64,000 nucleotides of DNA from Roseovarius sp. THAF9 (GTDB taxonomy: Bacteria; Pseudomonadota; Alphaproteobacteria; Rhodobacterales; Rhodobacteraceae). The stretch's first letter is position 1; every line of letters begins with the position of its first letter. Location of the stretch: positions 2,262,001 to 2,326,000 of the forward strand of contig NZ_CP045404.1 of the NCBI RefSeq assembly GCF_009363715.1. The letters are read 5' to 3'. The notes under the pieces are model-generated. The model ran no database searches. It saw nothing but the letters and a program-made list of their open reading frames with translations, and was not told where the DNA came from. Shown here piece by piece: positions 28,183 to 37,797 of this stretch. Both the position numbers and the translations under genes were made by a program.

Positions 28183-28211
28183 CTTGAAAAAGTGCGTCTG
28201 GCACCCGATAT
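28183..28211 (+). promoter_or_regulatory. Heat-shock (RpoH) type promoter
   Basis: CTTGAAA (28183-28189), a 14-bp spacer, then CCCGATAT (28204-28211), close to the sigma-32 consensus CTTGAAA-N13/14-CCCCATAT. It is 52 bp before the Bax-inhibitor-1-like gene, whose family includes an FtsH-linked membrane protein. Confidence 0.6.
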
Positions 28212-28263
28212 TCAGTGCAAACCCCTCGCAGGGTTTGAAATGGGACACTTATCGGAGGCTTGA

Positions 28264-28983
28264 ATGGCTGAATTCGAAACGATCCGGACTGGGACTGGTG
28301 CGCGTACCGCCGCGATCGACGAAGGCTTGCGCGCCCACATGAACAAGGTCTATGCGACCATGTCGATCGGCATGTTGCTGACCTTTGCGGCTGCATGGGC
28401 CGTGGGCAACAACGCGGCGATGATGGAGACTTTGTTCACCGGCTTTACGCGCTACGTCGTCATGTTTGCGCCGCTGATCATGGTCTTCGCCTTCGGCGCC
28501 GTGATCAACAAGCTCTCGGCCGCCGCGGCACAACTCTTCTTCTACGCGTTCTCGGCCGTCATGGGCGTGTCGATCTCGTACATTTTCGTTGTCTTCACGG
28601 ACTTCTCCATCGCGCAGATCTTCCTTGTGACGTCGATTGCTTTCGCGGGCCTGTCGCTCTGGGGCTACACCACCAAGAAGGACATTTCCGGCTGGGGCAG
28701 CTTCCTAATCATGGGCGTGATCGGCCTTATCGTGGCATCGATCATCAACATCTTCATCGGGTCGCCCGCGATCATGTTCGCGATTTCGGCCATAGGTGTG
28801 CTGATCTTTGCGGGCCTGACGGCGTATGACACGCAGTCGATCAAGAACGAGTACCTGGCACATGCCCACCATGGCGATACCGAGTGGCTTGGAAAGGCTG
28901 CCATCATGGGTGCCCTGCGGCTCTACCTGGACTTCATCAACATGTTCATGATGCTGCTGAACCTGCTGGGTCAGCGCGAGTAA
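28264..28983 (+). CDS. Bax inhibitor-1/YccA-family membrane protein
   Basis: 239 residues with seven hydrophobic helices. The N-terminal RTAAIDEGLRAHMNKVYATMSIGMLLTF and the C-terminal FAGLTAYDTQSIKNEYL, with its conserved Asp, are hallmarks of the family (YccA/YbhL, TMBIM). Members act as pH-sensitive calcium leak channels or modulate FtsH proteolysis in the inner membrane. A heat-shock-like promoter (28183-28211) fits a membrane-quality-control role. A strong terminator follows, so the gene is monocistronic. Confidence 0.93.
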   Translation: MAEFETIRTGTGARTAAIDEGLRAHMNKVYATMSIGMLLTFAAAWAVGNNAAMMETLFTGFTRYVVMFAPLIMVFAFGAVINKLSAAAAQLFFYAFSAVMGVSISYIFVVFTDFSIAQIFLVTSIAFAGLSLWGYTTKKDISGWGSFLIMGVIGLIVASIINIFIGSPAIMFAISAIGVLIFAGLTAYDTQSIKNEYLAHAHHGDTEWLGKAAIMGALRLYLDFINMFMMLLNLLGQRE

Positions 28984-29009
28984 GCATCGATACCTAGTTA
29001 ACAGACATA

Positions 29010-29040
29010 GGGCCGGTCCTTGCGACCGGCCCTTTTCTTT
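29010..29040 (+). terminator. Intrinsic terminator of the BI-1/YccA gene
   Basis: GGGCCGGTC pairs with GACCGGCCC around CTTGC, followed by TTTTCTTTT. It lies 27 bp after the stop. Confidence 0.92.
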
Positions 29041-29076
29041 TGCCCAAACAACAGAATGCCGAAGTCTGCGGTTCCC

Positions 29077-29097
29077 GTCCCGGGCTCGACCCGGGAC
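29077..29097. repeat. GC-rich palindrome GTCCCGGG-CTCGA-CCCGGGAC
   Basis: Perfect 8-bp arms with a 5-base centre in the gap between the BI-1 gene and rpmG. Palindromes of this form recur in Rhodobacteraceae intergenic DNA; only one copy was noticed here. Confidence 0.6.
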
Positions 29098-29159
29098 CTC
29101 ACGGTCGGGATCAATTCGCTCAAGCTTGAAAACGCACCGCAGACACATCCTATCAAAGC

Positions 29160-29185
29160 AAAAGGCCGCGCCAGACGGCACGGCC
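29160..29185 (-). terminator. Intrinsic terminator of rpmG
   Basis: On the minus strand GGCCGTGCC pairs (one G-U-like mismatch) with GGCGCGGCC around GTCT, followed by TTTTGCTTT. It lies 26 bp after the rpmG stop. Confidence 0.82.
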
Positions 29186-29211
29186 CTTTTAGCATTACGG
29201 TCAGGCGGATC

Positions 29212-29379
29212 CTACTTGATCTTGCCTTCCTTGTACTCGACATGCTTGCGCGCGACGGGGTCATATTTGCGCACCGACATCTTCTCGGTCATGGTGCGGG
29301 CGTTCTTCTTCGTCACATAGAAGTGGCCCGTGCCGGCGGTCGAGTTCAGGCGGATCTTGATTGTGGTCGGCTTCGCCAT
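29212..29379 (-). CDS. rpmG: 50S ribosomal protein L33
   Basis: 55 residues, [20 protein letters not shown] then [21 protein letters not shown] and [14 protein letters not shown]. This is the alphaproteobacterial L33 without zinc cysteines (the C-minus form, as is usual in this class). It binds 23S rRNA near the E site. The ribosome site GGAGAGACAAAC precedes ATG 29379. It has its own terminator. Confidence 0.98.
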   Translation of the reverse strand: MAKPTTIKIRLNSTAGTGHFYVTKKNARTMTEKMSVRKYDPVARKHVEYKEGKIK

Positions 29380-29481
29380 GTTTGTCTCTCCTGCGGCGAG
29401 GTGTCAGCCACCCCGCGAAATTCGTCATGAAGCCCGCCTTTTATACGGGCGGGCCTGCATGTCAACCGGATTCTCCGCGCC

Positions 29482-30090
29482 TCAGTTCGAGCTTACGCGC
29501 GTCGGCATACGGTAGAAGTGATGAACCCCGATAGTGGTCGTTCGGGCGAAGGTACGCGACCATTTCGGGCTCACCGCCTTGGTATGGTAATGCGTCGCTC
29601 CGTCGGTCAATTGGCGCTTGGCGCCTTTGACCATCAGGTACGCCACCTTACCCGCCCGTTCGAAGGCGCGCTTCTCGTTGATCCGGTCGCTGTAGCCGTC
29701 GCAGGTGTAGGTGAACTGGCACTGGTACTTCCGCCCAGTCCCCTGGTGCACGACCCCGCAGATCGAGTCGGGGAAACGGGCGCTGTCGACACGGTTCAGA
29801 ATGACCTCGGCCACTGCGAACTGGCCCTTCACGCTTTCGCCGCGCGCTTCGTGGTAAAGCGCCTCGGCAAGGCAACGCCACTGCTTGCCGCCGGTCTGGG
29901 CGGATTGCGCCGCCAACCAGTCGCGTGAATAGGTGACGTCGACGCCCGGGCGCTGCATGTATCGCGCCACCATATCTTCGGGGATAGAGCTCAACACGCG
30001 GTTCTCGTGCGCGTACAAACGGTTGATGTCCTGCTCGGCCGCAGCAGCCGTTCCAAGCAACATCGTCAAAGCTATCGCGAGGTTTCTCAA
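29482..30090 (-). CDS. SleB-type cell wall hydrolase
   Basis: 202 residues. Signal peptide MRNLAIALTMLLGTAAAAEQ. The Hydrolase_2 domain has WRCLAEALYHEARGESVKGQFAVAEVILNRVDSARFPDSICGVVHQ, including the catalytic Glu of the AEALYHEARGE motif, and ends GATHYHTKAVSPKWSRTF. SleB-like enzymes cut peptidoglycan as lytic transglycosylases. In non-sporulating Rhodobacteraceae it is likely a periplasmic wall-remodelling enzyme. The upstream 168 bp contain no gene. Confidence 0.92.
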   Translation of the reverse strand: MRNLAIALTMLLGTAAAAEQDINRLYAHENRVLSSIPEDMVARYMQRPGVDVTYSRDWLAAQSAQTGGKQWRCLAEALYHEARGESVKGQFAVAEVILNRVDSARFPDSICGVVHQGTGRKYQCQFTYTCDGYSDRINEKRAFERAGKVAYLMVKGAKRQLTDGATHYHTKAVSPKWSRTFARTTTIGVHHFYRMPTRVSSN

Positions 30091-30258
30091 GGATCGCCTC
30101 CTTCAAAAAAAGACCCTACGGGCCCGTCAAGTCGCGGGAGGTACATAAAACGCCAACACGAGTCCAGCCCACCCCCATGCAACGCAGCTATGCAGGCGCC
30201 ACCAGCGGGTCATGGATGAGCGGTTCTACGGCAGATATGGCGAAAACTTGCCGGGCCG

Positions 30259-32799
30259 CTACCCGATCTTGTCCTTAACGGCCAATTGTGCGGCAGCTAG
30301 TCGCGCCACCGGAACCCGGAACGGTGAACAGGACACATAGTCGAATCCCGCCGTCCGGCAGAAGGCTATCGATTCGGGATTGCCCCCGTGTTCGCCGCAG
30401 ATCGACAAGGTCAGATCCGGGGCAACCTCACGGCCACGCCGTGCGCCAATCTCCAGCAACTCGCCCACGCCGTCCACGTCCAGCACGTGGAACGGATCTT
30501 CGGGGTATACGCCCTGCTGCACGTAATGCGACATGAACCGGCCCGCGTCATCACGGCTGAGGCCATAGGTCATCTGCGTCAGGTCGTTTGTCCCGAAGCT
30601 AAGGAACGACACATGCGGCGCAATCTCGGCGGCCCGCAGCGCGGCGCGCGGGGTCTCGACCATGACACCCAAACGATAGGTGAAATCGCGTCCGGTCTCG
30701 CGGCGCACAGCATCCGCGACATTGTCGACATTCTCGCGCACGAGTTCGACCTCGCGCATCGCCGACACCAGCGGAATCATGACTTCAGGCACGACCGGGT
30801 CACTCTCGTGGCTGGCGGCTACCGTCGCCTCGAAGATCGCGCGGGCCTGCATCTCGTAGATCTCGGGCACTGCGATGCCGAGCCGCACGCCCCGCATGCC
30901 CAGCATCGGGTTGTATTCACCCATCGACTCGACGCGCTCGGTCACATCAGCCACCGGCAGGTCCAGCGCGTCCGCAAGCTCGCGTATGCCCTCGCGGTCT
31001 GCCGGCAGGTATTCATGAAGCGGCGGGTCGAACAGGCGAATGCAGACCGGCATGCCGGACATGATACGGAACAGGTCTATGAAATCCGCCCTTTGCATCG
31101 GCAGCAAGACCTCCAGCGCCGAGGCGCGGTCCTCGCTGGTATCCGCAAAGATCATCTCCCGCATCGCCACAAGGCGGCTGGGTTCGACAAACATGTGCTC
31201 GGTCCGGCACAGCCCGATCCCCTGCGCCTTGAAGGTCAGCGCCAGTTCGGCATCGGCCTGTGTGTCGGCATTGGCGCGCACCTCGATATCGCGCAAATCG
31301 TCCGCCCAACTCATCAGCGTCTTGAACGACTCGTCCCGCGCGGCTTCCAGCAGGCGCGGCTCGCCGGCCAGTACCTCGCCGCTGGTTCCGTCGATTGTAA
31401 TCTGATCCCCGGCCTGCAGGCTGCGCCCGTCGGGAAAGACCAACCGCTTGCGTTTGATCTGAAAGGTGATCTCGGATGCGCCCACAACGCAGGGTTTGCC
31501 GATACCCCGCCCGATCACGGCGGCATGGCTGGTGATCCCGCCCCGCTCGGTCAGAACGCCTGCGGCGGCGTGCATCCCGCGAATGTCCTCGGGGCTGGTC
31601 TCGCGCCGCACAAGGATCGCTGCCTCACCCCGAGAATCCGCCGCCTGCGCGTCCTCGGCGCTAAACACGATCTTGCCGGTGGCCGCGCCGGGGCTGGCGG
31701 CGATACCGCGCGCATAGACGTCCCGTTTCACCTCCGGATCGATCTGGCGGTGCAGAAGTTCATTCAAGGCCCGAGGCTCGATCCGCATCAACGCCTCCTC
31801 ACGGCTGATAATGCCGTCCTCGGCCAGCGACACGGCGATGGCAACCGCAGCGCGGGCATTGCGGGCCACGCGTACCCCGTCCAGCAGGTAGACTTCGCCA
31901 TTCTCGATGGTGAACTCGGCCTGCATTTCCTCGCACAGCTTCTCGCGCATAAGCTTTGTGCATTGCTTCAGACGCTCAAAGGCCTCAGGTGCCAGCTCTT
32001 CCAACGAAGGACCGCGCGGGTCCTTCTGCAGGAACAGCGCCTCCTTGCTGGCCTTCAGCGCCTCGCGCCCCTGGCTCTGACTCAGGTAGCGCCCGGTGCA
32101 GCGCCGATCGCCGGTGACGCTGTCCACCAGTTGCATGACGCCAGAGCCACATTCGCCCTCGCCCAGCCCCAGCGCCATTTCCTGCACCACGAGGCCCAGC
32201 CCCGCATCCGCAGGCGCCCCCTTGGCCTGCCGCAAAAGCCGCGCCGTGGTGCCCTGCCACGCCCGCGCCATCGAACGCAGCACGCCCAACAGTTGCACCT
32301 TAGCATCCTGTGGGAATTCTTCCTCGACTTCTTCCTCATAGGCAACCAATGCCTGGCCCACCGCCTTGACCGGATCGTCGTCCAGCGAGTCGAACATGTC
32401 CGGATCGGCGCGCGCCACATGGACCGCGTAGGCCTGTACGAAGCGCACGTACAGACGCGCCGCAGCCGGTTTACCGATCCGCTCGGACAAGTCGACGAAC
32501 CGCGCGTCGTTCATCCCGATATTCAGAACCGCCCCTGGCCCTCCCCAGTCGGGGTCTTCGGACGAAGGCCGCACGCACAGCACCGGCAACTCGCCGAACG
32601 GGTCCAGCAAGGACGCCATGTCAGGCACTTCGCCATCCGCGACACACCTGACCGCTTCGAAAGACAAGGCAACGGTACGCGGCACCGGCAGGTCCAGCCG
32701 CACCAGCCGCTGAAGGCATTTCGCCCGCCCGCCATGCGTTGCTATGGCAATCGGCGCATCGGGTGTGATCGGCGTGATATGTTCAGGGCCCTGCTGCAC
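30259..32799 (-). CDS. PEP-utilising protein, divergent pyruvate phosphate dikinase homologue
   Basis: 846 residues. The C-terminal two thirds match PPDK: swivelling phosphohistidine domain ERGGITSHAAVIGRGIGKPCVV (catalytic His in TSHA) and PEP/pyruvate barrel with GIGLCRTEHMF, FGTNDLTQMTYGLSRDD and ICGEHGG (catalytic Cys). The N-terminal nucleotide-binding third is poorly conserved and lacks the usual GGKGANL start; only RPSSEDPDWGGPGAVLNIGMND recalls the family. It may thus use another phosphate donor or have a regulatory role. It is the last gene of the glyQ-glyS cluster, 85 bp after glyS. Confidence 0.85.
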   Translation of the reverse strand: MQQGPEHITPITPDAPIAIATHGGRAKCLQRLVRLDLPVPRTVALSFEAVRCVADGEVPDMASLLDPFGELPVLCVRPSSEDPDWGGPGAVLNIGMNDARFVDLSERIGKPAAARLYVRFVQAYAVHVARADPDMFDSLDDDPVKAVGQALVAYEEEVEEEFPQDAKVQLLGVLRSMARAWQGTTARLLRQAKGAPADAGLGLVVQEMALGLGEGECGSGVMQLVDSVTGDRRCTGRYLSQSQGREALKASKEALFLQKDPRGPSLEELAPEAFERLKQCTKLMREKLCEEMQAEFTIENGEVYLLDGVRVARNARAAVAIAVSLAEDGIISREEALMRIEPRALNELLHRQIDPEVKRDVYARGIAASPGAATGKIVFSAEDAQAADSRGEAAILVRRETSPEDIRGMHAAAGVLTERGGITSHAAVIGRGIGKPCVVGASEITFQIKRKRLVFPDGRSLQAGDQITIDGTSGEVLAGEPRLLEAARDESFKTLMSWADDLRDIEVRANADTQADAELALTFKAQGIGLCRTEHMFVEPSRLVAMREMIFADTSEDRASALEVLLPMQRADFIDLFRIMSGMPVCIRLFDPPLHEYLPADREGIRELADALDLPVADVTERVESMGEYNPMLGMRGVRLGIAVPEIYEMQARAIFEATVAASHESDPVVPEVMIPLVSAMREVELVRENVDNVADAVRRETGRDFTYRLGVMVETPRAALRAAEIAPHVSFLSFGTNDLTQMTYGLSRDDAGRFMSHYVQQGVYPEDPFHVLDVDGVGELLEIGARRGREVAPDLTLSICGEHGGNPESIAFCRTAGFDYVSCSPFRVPVARLAAAQLAVKDKIG

Positions 32800-32884
32800 T
32801 GCGGCAATCCTTTTCTGGCCCGCAGAATACGCAAGCCAAACTATTAGGCAAGACCTGTCGAGTGCCCCGCTACGGTTTGCCCTA

Positions 32885-35137
32885 TTATCCTTCCAGCCGT
32901 CGTAAATCCGCCGCCTGAAGACAGATCTGGCGGATAGAGTGCAGCATGTTCAGACGGTTGCGCCGCAAGATCTCGTTGTCGGAGTTGATCTGCAGCGCCT
33001 CGAAGAATGCGTCGATAGGCTCGCGCAACGCGGCCATAGCGCCCATGGCGCGGGCGAAATCCTCATCCTGCTCCGCAGCGGCGATGCTTTTTTCCGCATC
33101 CTGCAAGGCCGCGAACAAGGCTTTTTCGGTGTCGTCCTCGGCAAACTTTGGATCGGCGCCAAAGGAATACTCGACGCCGTCCTTCTCCTCGGCCTGCGTC
33201 AGGATGTTGTTGGCCCGCTTGAACCCCTGCACGAGGTTCTCGCCGTCCTCGGTCTGCAGGACGTCCTGCAGCGCGCGCGCACGGGACACGATCAACGTGA
33301 AATCGTCCCCACCGGCCAGCGTCAGGCAGGCATCGATCACATCATGCCGCAGCCCCTGATCGCGCAGGTAGACCTTCAGCCGATCATGGAAAAACGCAAG
33401 AAGGTCGGTGCTCAGGTCCGGCACCAGCGCCCCGACTGTGCGCAGAACACCATCCTCCGGCAGGTCCTTGTCGTCTTTCGCCTTGACCCGGTCGATCACC
33501 GCGTGAAAGGCCGCGCCGAAGACGCCGTGATCGGCGATTTCGTCCAGCACCTCTTCCAGCGTGTCGATCTCGTCGGGGCTGGCGTTCCCGGCATTCAGCT
33601 TGATCTTATGCCGCAAAAGCTGCGCATCAATGAACCGGTCCAGCCTGATGCGCAGGTTGTTGTCCAACACCAGCCGGATCACCCCGAGTGCCGCGCGACG
33701 CAGCGCGTACGGATCCTTCGACCCCGTCGGCTTCTCATCAATCGCCCAGAACCCGGCCAGCGTGTCCAGTTTGTCCGCCAGCGCAACGGTCACCGAGACC
33801 GGGCGCGACGGCACCGCGTCAGACGGGCCAAGCGGCGCGTAATGCTCTTCGCAGGCCGCCGCAACATCCTCGGACAACCCGGCCTCGGCCGCGTAATACC
33901 GCCCCATGATCCCTTGCAATTCGGGGAACTCGTAGACCATCTCGGAACTCAGATCGGCCTTCGCCACCTTCGCCGCCTGTTCCGCCAGATCAGGATCGGC
34001 GCCCACCACCGGCGCGATCTCCCGCGCCAAGGCCGCAATGCGGGCGATCCGCTCAGCCTGGCTGCCCAGCTTGTTGTGGAAGGTCACGTTCTCCAGGCTT
34101 TCCAGCCACGGCCCCATGCCCTCTTTCGCAATGCGCAGATCATTTTCCCAAAAGAACTTGGCATCCGCCAAACGCGCGGCCAGCACCTTTTGGTTGCCCG
34201 CAAGGATCGTCGCGCCCTGATCGGCCGTTTCACGGTTGGCCACGGTCACGAATTGCTCGATCCGACCCGTCTTGGGATTGCGCACCGAAAAGAACTTCTG
34301 ATGCTCCTTCATCGAGGATTGGAGCACCTCGGGCGGCAGGTCCAGAAACTCCGCCCCAATCTCGCCCATCAGTGGCACGGGCCATTCCACCAGCCCCGCG
34401 ACCTCTTGCAACAACCCCTTGTCCGCGACCACGTCAAGGCCACGAGCAAAGGCCAGGTTCGTGGCCTCCTGCCAGATGTGGCCGGCGCGTTCCTCGGGAT
34501 TTAGTACCACATGAGCACGCTTGAGCTTCGCCGCGTAATCCTCGAAAGACGTGACTGAAAAGCGCCCCTGCGCCATGAACCTGTGCCCCTCGGTGGTGTC
34601 ACCCGTCTTGATGCCGTCAACGTCCAGCGGCACGACCTGCGCCTCGCCGGCGTCGTCGGTGAGGATGCACAGGATCGAATGCAAGGGCCGCACCCAGCGC
34701 AGGCTGCCCGCGCCCCAGCGCATCGACTTGGGCCAAGGGAAATTGCGGATCGTGTCGTCCAGCACTTCGGCCACGATCTCGGACGCCGGGCGGCCCGGCT
34801 TGGTGATGGTCGCGAAGTAGACCTGCCCCTTCTTCTCGTCGCGCACCTCAAGGTCCTCACGCGCCACGCCAGCACCGCGTAGGAAACCTTCAATGGCTTT
34901 CTCTGGCGCATCCACGCGCGGCCCCTTGCGCTCTTCGTGCAATGTCGGGCTCTCCGAGAGCAGTCCTTCCAGCGCCAATGTCAGCCGCCGCGGCGTGGCA
35001 AAGGCCGCGGCCCCTGCATAGGTCAGGCCCGCCTCGACCAGCCCGTCGGTCATCCGCTTTTTCAAGTCCTCGCAAGCCCGTGCCTGCATCCTGGCCGGGA
35101 TTTCCTCGGAGAAAAGTTCGATCAGAAGGTCGGGCAT
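32885..35137 (-). CDS. glyS: Glycine--tRNA ligase beta subunit
   Basis: 750 residues from MPDLLIELFSEEIPARMQARA, the conserved N-terminus of bacterial GlyS. With GlyQ it forms the heterotetrameric glycyl-tRNA synthetase. Visible landmarks include FATPRRLTLALEGL, WPKSMRWGAGSLRWVRPLHSI, the HD-like ELQGIMGRYYAAEAG and the C-terminal anticodon-binding DALR domain with NRLNMLHSIRQICLQAADL. The longer frame upstream adds a non-conserved basic stretch and is not used. Two unknown genes separate it from glyQ, a layout common in Rhodobacteraceae. Confidence 0.97.
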   Translation of the reverse strand: MPDLLIELFSEEIPARMQARACEDLKKRMTDGLVEAGLTYAGAAAFATPRRLTLALEGLLSESPTLHEERKGPRVDAPEKAIEGFLRGAGVAREDLEVRDEKKGQVYFATITKPGRPASEIVAEVLDDTIRNFPWPKSMRWGAGSLRWVRPLHSILCILTDDAGEAQVVPLDVDGIKTGDTTEGHRFMAQGRFSVTSFEDYAAKLKRAHVVLNPEERAGHIWQEATNLAFARGLDVVADKGLLQEVAGLVEWPVPLMGEIGAEFLDLPPEVLQSSMKEHQKFFSVRNPKTGRIEQFVTVANRETADQGATILAGNQKVLAARLADAKFFWENDLRIAKEGMGPWLESLENVTFHNKLGSQAERIARIAALAREIAPVVGADPDLAEQAAKVAKADLSSEMVYEFPELQGIMGRYYAAEAGLSEDVAAACEEHYAPLGPSDAVPSRPVSVTVALADKLDTLAGFWAIDEKPTGSKDPYALRRAALGVIRLVLDNNLRIRLDRFIDAQLLRHKIKLNAGNASPDEIDTLEEVLDEIADHGVFGAAFHAVIDRVKAKDDKDLPEDGVLRTVGALVPDLSTDLLAFFHDRLKVYLRDQGLRHDVIDACLTLAGGDDFTLIVSRARALQDVLQTEDGENLVQGFKRANNILTQAEEKDGVEYSFGADPKFAEDDTEKALFAALQDAEKSIAAAEQDEDFARAMGAMAALREPIDAFFEALQINSDNEILRRNRLNMLHSIRQICLQAADLRRLEG

Positions 35138-35215
35138 GATGTCACCGGAACGTCTTGGGTCAACGTCCCGGTGCTTAACGGGCCTGCCGCGGCGCGGCAA
35201 GCCGATAGAGTGCGA

Positions 35216-36088
35216 TTAGCTGGCGGTAACGCTGCGCGCCTCGGTCTTGGCTCTTGCCTTGGCGGCTTGCGCCATGCTCCGTATGTCGCTGCTGTGGCCG
35301 ACACCCGGCACGATCCGGTACCGCGCCTCCACGAAATTCTCGATGCCGAAACCGATGATCCCCAGTGCGATCACACCCAGCAGAACCCGACCACCGGTCA
35401 ACCCACGGATGTATTCGAGGGCACCGCCCACGCCCATCGCAGAGGACGGATCGGAATTCATCGCCGCAAAGCCGAGGAAAACGCCCACGATGGCCAGAAC
35501 GATGCCGTAGCTGACGAAGCCCCAGCGCAACAGCGGTTCAAGCTTTTGCGTCTTCTCGTTGTTCTGAATGTACCGTTTGTACTTCTTTTTCCAGCCCTTG
35601 ATCACGTAATGGACGCCCGCGCCCAGGATGCCCAGCGCGGCGACCCCTGCAATCCACTTGCCACCGGGCATCTGCAGGATCTTTGCGGTCCAGTCCGATG
35701 CGCCACCGCCGCCCGAGCTGCCGCCGACGCCCAGCGCCAGCGAGGCCATCGCCACACCGAGACCAACGTGGATCAACCCGGTCAAGACCAGCGCAAGCCG
35801 CTGGAACATGCCCTTTTCCTCGTCGCCACGATTTTCCAGATCGAAATAGGCCGCAATAAAGCGCCAGATGCCATAACAGACAAACCCGAAGGCTACGAGC
35901 CAAAGCAAGATCTGGCCGAACGGCGCATCGCGCAAGGTTTGTAGCGCACCCTTGGTGCCCTCGGTGTTGCCGCCCCAAAAGGCAGCCGACATCGTCAAGC
36001 CGCCAAGAATGAGATAGACCAGCCCGCGAGCGGAATAACCCGCCCGCATCATCGGAATGACCCAGTCGGGTGCTCTCTGATCGGCCAT
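35216..36088 (-). CDS. DUF1206-domain membrane protein
   Basis: 290 residues with about six membrane helices in three similar modules, each beginning with a helix containing RxGYSARGLVYLILGG or a related pattern (LALVLTGLIHVGLGVAMASLAL, LLRWGFVSYGIVLAIVGVFLGFAA). This repeat is the DUF1206 signature. A Gly/Ser-rich loop (VGGSSGGGGASDW) separates modules two and three. It sits between the two glycyl-tRNA synthetase subunits. Function unknown. Confidence 0.88.
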   Translation of the reverse strand: MADQRAPDWVIPMMRAGYSARGLVYLILGGLTMSAAFWGGNTEGTKGALQTLRDAPFGQILLWLVAFGFVCYGIWRFIAAYFDLENRGDEEKGMFQRLALVLTGLIHVGLGVAMASLALGVGGSSGGGGASDWTAKILQMPGGKWIAGVAALGILGAGVHYVIKGWKKKYKRYIQNNEKTQKLEPLLRWGFVSYGIVLAIVGVFLGFAAMNSDPSSAMGVGGALEYIRGLTGGRVLLGVIALGIIGFGIENFVEARYRIVPGVGHSSDIRSMAQAAKARAKTEARSVTAS

Positions 36089-36150
36089 AACGCGTCCTCC
36101 GCTGCTGTTGGGCGTTGCTAGGACAGCGTGCGAGGCCGGTCTAAAGTTCC

Positions 36151-36681
36151 TTAATTATCTGGATTATCTTCACGCGGCGGGCATTCCTCGCCTACAACGG
36201 TGCCATCGTAAGCCTTGTCACCGCATTCGTTCAGCTCGTGCCAGACATAGCCGCGCCCGTCCTCGGTGACGACCACGATCCGGTCGATCCCGTAACCGAT
36301 ATTCTTCTCACCAAGAAAAGCCAGCGCGGTGCCCGTTTCAAGTTCATCGGCAATGACTTCCGCATTGAAACAGTCGAACCATCCCGGCGCGGTCAGCGGC
36401 TCGGCGCCCTCATACATCTCATAGGTCTCGGTCAGCATTGCCTGGCTCATCTCGGTGGTGAAACAGGCACGATAGCGGATCGGGCTGCTGCTGGCGTCGA
36501 TCGCTTCGAAATTGTCATACAGAACCGGCTCGGGCTCCCCGGTGGCCAAGTTCACCATGCGCACGTCATCGGTGCCCGTCGCCTCGACCGGCTCGTAGAA
36601 GTGGTAGACCTGCAGGTAATACATGGCCGCCCCGGCCAAGAGTGCAATCATGACAATCCCGATCCCGATGACCTTACCCAT
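36151..36681 (-). CDS. DUF6446-like membrane-anchored protein
   Basis: 176 residues from MGKVIGIGIVMIALLAGAAM, an N-terminal membrane anchor or signal, followed by YYLQVYHFYEPVEATG and a periplasmic domain of about 145 residues with paired cysteines (RYRACFTTEMSQA, WFDCFNAEVIA, LNECGDKAYDG, GEECPP). This resembles DUF6446, a Rhodobacteraceae family often found beside glyQ. Start ATG 36681 has GGAGGG upstream and lies 22 bp after the glyQ stop, so it is cotranscribed. Function unknown. Confidence 0.75.
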   Translation of the reverse strand: MGKVIGIGIVMIALLAGAAMYYLQVYHFYEPVEATGTDDVRMVNLATGEPEPVLYDNFEAIDASSSPIRYRACFTTEMSQAMLTETYEMYEGAEPLTAPGWFDCFNAEVIADELETGTALAFLGEKNIGYGIDRIVVVTEDGRGYVWHELNECGDKAYDGTVVGEECPPREDNPDN

Positions 36682-36703
36682 CAGCCGCCCTCCGCGCCCG
36701 TAC

Positions 36704-37633
36704 TCACGCGGCAAAGCCGCCATCGGCGGTCAGCACGTACGCATCGGCGCATTTCTTGGCCAACGCCCGGACACGCCCGATATAGGCCTGCCGCTCGGTC
36801 ACGCTGATCGCGCCGCGCGCATCCAGCAGGTTGAAGATATGACTGGCCTTGATGCACTGATCATAGGCGGGCAGCGCCATGACGATCCGACGACCGGTCT
36901 TGGGGTCCAGCTCGGGCTCGTTCAGGATGCGGTCGCACTCGGCTTCTGCCTCGACGAAATGACGCAACAGCACGTCGGTGTCCGCCACGTCGAAGTTCCA
37001 CCGCGCGAATTGCGCCTCGGCCTCCAAGAACACGTCACCATAGCTTAGCGCGATGGGCGCGTCGGGGTCGTTGAAGGGCATGTCCATCACATGGTCGACG
37101 CCCAGAACGTACATCGCCAGCCGCTCAAGCCCGTAGGTCAGCTCGCCCGAGACTGGGTGACAATCATGCCCGCCCACCTGCTGGAAATAGGTGAACTGGC
37201 TGACTTCCATCCCGTCGCACCAGACTTCCCAGCCAAGGCCCCACGCGCCCAGCGTCGGGCTTTCCCAGTCATCCTCGACAAAGCGGATATCGTGCATCTC
37301 CATGTCGATGCCGATGGCTTCAAGACTGCCGAGGTACAGCGCCTGCAGGTCCGGCGGGCTGGGTTTGATCAGCACCTGGTACTGGTAATAATGCTGCAAC
37401 CTGTTGGGGCTTTCGCCGTAGCGCCCGTCGGTGGGCCGGCGTGACGGCTGAACATAGGCGGCGGCCCAGGCGCGCGATCCCAGCGAGCGCAGTGTCGTGG
37501 CCGGGTGGAAGGTCCCCGCCCCCACTTCCATGTCATAGGGCTGCATCACGGCACAGCCCTTCACGGCCCAATAGGCCTGCAAACGCAGGATGATTTCCTG
37601 GAATGACCGCGGTTTGCCAATGCTGTCGCTCAT
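36704..37633 (-). CDS. glyQ: Glycine--tRNA ligase alpha subunit
   Basis: 309 residues starting [27 protein letters not shown], the canonical GlyQ opening. Catalytic core motifs are intact: [47 protein letters not shown] and [38 protein letters not shown]. It activates glycine and charges tRNA-Gly with GlyS. First gene of a minus-strand operon glyQ - DUF6446-like - DUF1206 - glyS - PPDK-like. The divergent promoter region 37634-37797 has no other gene. Confidence 0.98.
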   Translation of the reverse strand: MSDSIGKPRSFQEIILRLQAYWAVKGCAVMQPYDMEVGAGTFHPATTLRSLGSRAWAAAYVQPSRRPTDGRYGESPNRLQHYYQYQVLIKPSPPDLQALYLGSLEAIGIDMEMHDIRFVEDDWESPTLGAWGLGWEVWCDGMEVSQFTYFQQVGGHDCHPVSGELTYGLERLAMYVLGVDHVMDMPFNDPDAPIALSYGDVFLEAEAQFARWNFDVADTDVLLRHFVEAEAECDRILNEPELDPKTGRRIVMALPAYDQCIKASHIFNLLDARGAISVTERQAYIGRVRALAKKCADAYVLTADGGFAA

Positions 37634-37797
37634 GGAATGTCCTCCGGGTCGCCCCTCGTGGTCTTCGGCTCTTCCCTACGGCGCTCTCACCCAAGGGTCA
37701 ATTGCCCTGAAAAGCCATATTTTGGATGCATGCACCCAAAGATTTGCTTAAAAGCGGGGAAGAGCAGAAACAACACCGAATTCGGCAAGGGACGTAC

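Noticed and set aside
30388..32847. 819-codon plus-strand frame opposite the PPDK-like gene
   Set aside because: Shadow frame; the minus strand encodes the phosphohistidine and PEP domains.
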